Shown piece after piece: positions 6,236 to 8,047 of a stretch of 8,047 bases of DNA. Origin of the DNA: an uncultured Prevotellaceae bacterium (GTDB taxonomy: Bacteria; Bacteroidota; Bacteroidia; Bacteroidales; Bacteroidaceae). Location of the stretch: assembly GCA_946406585.1 (NCBI GenBank), contig CAMJLI010000086.1, positions 1 to 8,047 on the forward strand. The letters are read 5' to 3'. A program made the position numbers and the translations under genes. Below the pieces are notes generated by a model. That model was given only the letters and a program-made list of their open reading frames with translations. It had not been told where the DNA came from and did no database searches. Every line of letters starts with the position of its first letter. The stretch's first letter is position 1.

Positions 6236-6679
6236 ATGAAAAAGTCTATTTTATTCATTGCAGCATTTGTTTGCTTCATCATGCAATCAGTATCAATATT
6301 CGCTGACGACAGAATCATCCCCGTGGGCCAACTGCCAGGCGCAGCGACAAACTTTGTGAAAACCAACTTCCCAGGACAAGGCATCTCTTACGCCAAAAAG
6401 GACAGGGACTTCTCAGGAACCAAGTACGAGGTGAGACTCAACAATGGCGTGGAGCTTGACTTCGACAAGAATGGGACATGGGACAAGGTGGACTGCAACT
6501 TCAGCGCCGTGCCCGCAAAACTCGTGCCGGCAAGCATCGCCAACTATGTGAAAGCCAACTTTGCAGGTACCTCCATCATCAAGATAGACAAGGAGCGCTA
6601 TGGATACGATATAGAATTGTCCAACGACCTCGAATTGAAGTTCGACAAGAATGGACAGCTTATCAATATCGACGACTGA
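6236..6679 (+). CDS. Secreted protein with two PepSY-like (BLIP-like fold) repeats
   Basis: The product has 147 residues. The first 23 form a signal peptide: a MKKS basic start, a hydrophobic core ILFIAAFVCFIMQ, and a cleavage site SIFA before DDR. The mature part has two homologous halves (about 34-88 and 98-147). Each has a helix motif (NFVKTNF and NYVKANF), a strand pair (YEVRLNNGVELDFDKNG and YDIELSNDLELKFDKNG) and a closing turn. This is the pattern of the Bacteroidetes PepSY-like family, often labelled putative beta-lactamase-inhibitor-like, whose members are periplasmic or exported; their function is not established. ATG 6236 is chosen because it begins the signal peptide; extending the frame back to TTG 6137 would run into the -7 box. 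No Shine-Dalgarno is seen; the leader is A-rich. No two-component system or other partner is adjacent in the window. Confidence 0.85.
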   Translation: MKKSILFIAAFVCFIMQSVSIFADDRIIPVGQLPGAATNFVKTNFPGQGISYAKKDRDFSGTKYEVRLNNGVELDFDKNGTWDKVDCNFSAVPAKLVPASIANYVKANFAGTSIIKIDKERYGYDIELSNDLELKFDKNGQLINIDD

Positions 6680-6685
6680 AAACCG

Positions 6686-6800
6686 GGTGAAATAAAAGTA
6701 TAAAGGTGAAATAAAGGAGGAAAAGTAAAAAATCAGAAAAAGTAAAATAAAACAGGAAAAGTAAAAAGGTAAAAAAGGAGGAAAAGTATAATTAGAAAAC
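6686..6800. repeat. Purine-rich, nearly C-free tract with short direct repeats
   Basis: The + strand here is almost wholly A and G with scattered T and only a few C. GGTGAAATAAA occurs at 6686-6696 and 6705-6715 (period 19). The 15-mer AAAGGAGGAAAAGTA occurs at 6713-6727 and 6774-6788. The heptamer core AAAGTA appears five times. No gene can be supported in it on either strand; the Phe-rich translation on the minus strand is a by-product of the composition. Confidence 0.7.
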
Positions 6801-6820
6801 ATCAAATGGCAAATAGATTC

Positions 6821-6856
6821 AAGGAGGGCGTGTCAGCAAAAAGACACGCCCTCCTT
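6821..6856. terminator. Stem-loop between convergent genes, probable bidirectional terminator
   Basis: A perfect 14-bp stem (6821-6834 AAGGAGGGCGTGTC pairs with 6843-6856 GACACGCCCTCCTT) holds an 8-nt loop, AGCAAAAA. It lies between the ends of the PepSY-like gene (+) and the TerB/J-domain gene (-), so it can serve both. Neither side has a good T tract beyond the arm, so termination efficiency is uncertain. Confidence 0.6.
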
Positions 6857-6911
6857 GCGGGTTGGATATCAACAAAACATCCGTAGCCTTGTATAAAAAC
6901 GCTCTTAAAGG

Positions 6912-7736
6912 TCACAGACCGCGGGCCTTGTATATCTTTTCCTTCGCAGCGTTTATCTCTTGGAATTTCTTTTCTGCGGCTTTCTTGACATCCTCGCCAA
7001 GACCTGAGACGCGGTCGGGGTGGTGCTCCAACGCCAGCTTGCGGTAGGCTTTCTTCACCTCTTCGTCGGTGGCGTCGGGGGAGAGCCCAAGCACCTTGTA
7101 GGCGTCGTCCAAAGAACCCTCATTGCTGCTGCCCCTGTCGAGGAAGAGGAGTGAGTCCACCTCGCTCACTGGGATTCCCATGTTTTGGGCCACTTCGTAT
7201 AGGGCACGCTTTTCTGCCTCGGGAACGGCGCCGTCTGACTTGGCAAGCTCCACGAGGAATGCAAGCAGCTGAAGACGCTCGCTGTAGGAGAAGTTGGAGG
7301 CTATCTGTCCGCACACCTGACGTATCTGGTTCTTGTACTGGTAGGGGTTCTGGGCATCCATGCGCTTCTGCTCCTCGAAGAGACGAAGGAGTATCTGGTT
7401 GCCTTGCTGTGCTGCCGCCTCGCCGAAATTGTTGCGGAGAAAGCGCCTCACGTATTCCATCTCGGAATGCATCACCTTGCCGTCGGCCTTTATCACGTAC
7501 GAGGCAAGCACAAGCATTGAGAACAAGAAACTGTTTCGCTGGCCCTGTGAATAGGTGCTGGAATTGTCGCCATAGCTTCCATTGTGTCCATAGCTTCCAC
7601 TATCGTAGTTGGAGGCACTGTCGTCGCCGTCACCTATCGAGTCGATGATGCTGCCTAAGAAATATCCCAAGAAGGCTCCGAGGGGTGGGGCTATCATGAA
7701 GCCAAGCACGCCTCCTATCCATTTGAATATGCCCAT
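6912..7736 (-). CDS. Membrane-anchored TerB domain plus C-terminal J-domain protein (DjlA-like)
   Basis: The 274-residue product has a DjlA-like order of parts. Residues about 5-34 are a hydrophobic, Gly-rich membrane segment with a glycine zipper (G20, G24, G28). Residues 38-66 form a Ser/Tyr/Gly/Asn linker. A TerB-like helical domain spans about 69-195, with the repeated acidic turn KADGKV (83-88) and KSDGAV (166-171). The J domain covers about 210-274, with the diagnostic HPD at 239-241 (ALEHHPDR) after AYKVLGLSPDATDEEVKKAYR. J domains stimulate Hsp70 (DnaK) ATPase; the TerB part is a scaffold or metal-sensing fold of uncertain role. The protein ends 33 residues after HPD, which is normal for a terminal J domain. 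ATG 7736 gives the full membrane segment. It follows the HsdR_N-like gene by 21 nt, so co-transcription is likely; the promoter is outside the window. Client proteins are unknown. Confidence 0.88.
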   Translation of the reverse strand: MGIFKWIGGVLGFMIAPPLGAFLGYFLGSIIDSIGDGDDSASNYDSGSYGHNGSYGDNSSTYSQGQRNSFLFSMLVLASYVIKADGKVMHSEMEYVRRFLRNNFGEAAAQQGNQILLRLFEEQKRMDAQNPYQYKNQIRQVCGQIASNFSYSERLQLLAFLVELAKSDGAVPEAEKRALYEVAQNMGIPVSEVDSLLFLDRGSSNEGSLDDAYKVLGLSPDATDEEVKKAYRKLALEHHPDRVSGLGEDVKKAAEKKFQEINAAKEKIYKARGL

Positions 7737-7757
7737 GATGTGATGGTTTTGTGATTG

Positions 7758-8047
7758 TTATGATTGTTTGATATTTTCGTACTTGGGAATTGACTCCAAA
7801 AATAAATATTTTTGATTGTCATAATCCATCTTGCAACAATAGTGGGAGATGCCATTGCTCACCACCAGATAGTCTACATGCAGCAGCATGTTGTATGCTG
7901 AAATCTGGTCGAACACCTTTTGTGTCAATGCCACGGTGGGGGCCTTGTACTCGATTATCATGCGTGGTTCGGCACTCTGGCCGTAAAGCACGCTGTCGCA
8001 ACGGAGCCGCTTGCTGCCTATCGAGAGCTCCACCTCATTGGCAAGCA
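7758..8047 (-). CDS. Stand-alone HsdR N-terminal-like (HSDR_N_2) nuclease-fold protein, 5' partial
   Basis: The frame is open to the right edge (LANEVELSIGSKRLRCDSV read inward from 8045), so a GTG at 8033 is internal and the start lies beyond the window. The visible 95 residues match my recollection of the C-terminal two-thirds of the short Bacteroidetes family related to the type I restriction enzyme R-subunit N-terminus. A PD-(D/E)xK-type core is visible: Asp in RCDSVLY (codon 7995-7997), then after 14 residues ExK in IIEYKAP (Glu 7950-7952, Lys 7944-7946), then KVFDQISAYN and LVVSNGISHYCC. The catalytic residues look intact. No HsdS, HsdM or helicase domain is visible, and the protein stops soon after the nuclease fold, so it is not a truncated HsdR in any obvious way. 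Its role is unknown; DNA repair or processing is a guess. It is the upstream gene of the TerB/J-domain gene. Confidence 0.82.
   Translation of the reverse strand, partial: LANEVELSIGSKRLRCDSVLYGQSAEPRMIIEYKAPTVALTQKVFDQISAYNMLLHVDYLVVSNGISHYCCKMDYDNQKYLFLESIPKYENIKQS

Noticed and set aside
6413..6805. 130-codon minus-strand frame over the purine-rich tract
   Set aside because: The Phe/Tyr/Pro-rich N-terminus is only the translation of the T/C strand of that tract, and the rest is antisense to the PepSY-like gene.
7151..7648. 165-codon plus-strand frame opposite the TerB/J-domain gene
   Set aside because: Arg- and Cys-rich low-quality translation fully antisense to a gene with clear HPD and TerB motifs.

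Overview
The window looks like a chromosomal segment of a Bacteroidales bacterium, most likely Prevotellaceae (Prevotella/Segatella-like). Three things point there. Three genes are preceded by the Bacteroidetes sigma-factor promoter pattern (TTTG, about 20 nt, TAnnTTTG). Start codons sit behind A-rich leaders without a clear Shine-Dalgarno. The protein families (dockerin-tailed surface protein, PepSY-like periplasmic protein, Nif3 plus C4 zinc-ribbon pair, stand-alone HsdR_N protein) are typical of that group. No rRNA, tRNA, CRISPR array, insertion sequence or phage gene is visible.

Layout, left to right. (1) 1-2229 (+): the 3' part of a large secreted multidomain beta-sandwich protein that ends in a carboxypeptidase-regulatory-like domain and a type I dockerin, closed by a strong terminator at 2274-2309. 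(2) 2442-4179 (+): a two-gene operon with its own promoter and terminator, encoding a Nif3/DUF34 metal-binding protein (true start GTG 2503, not the upstream in-frame start) and, 5 nt later, a coiled-coil C4 zinc-ribbon protein. (3) 4285-5900 (+): a monocistronic aldA-type aldehyde dehydrogenase with promoter, a leader carrying a small hairpin and a 10-codon ORF, and a perfect 22-bp terminator stem. (4) 5898-6131: a 230-nt non-coding stretch with a compact tandem/inverted repeat cluster and a pair of TGTGTCGCAA boxes upstream of the next promoter. (5) 6236-6679 (+): a small secreted protein made of two PepSY-like repeats. (6) 6680-6911: a purine-rich, almost C-free tract and a 14-bp stem-loop between convergent genes. 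(7) 6912-8047 (-): an operon running leftwards, with an HsdR-N-like nuclease-fold protein (5' end beyond the window) followed 21 nt later by a membrane-anchored TerB plus J-domain co-chaperone.

The genes appear to be separate housekeeping or envelope units rather than one pathway: envelope/secreted proteins (dockerin protein, PepSY-like protein, membrane TerB-J protein), central carbonyl metabolism (AldA) and conserved proteins of poorly known role (Nif3, zinc ribbon, HsdR_N protein). I see no strong evidence for a novel multi-gene system. The best second-look items are the repeat cluster at 5898-5994, the TGTGTCGCAA pair, the leader ORFs, and the HsdR_N/TerB-J gene pair.
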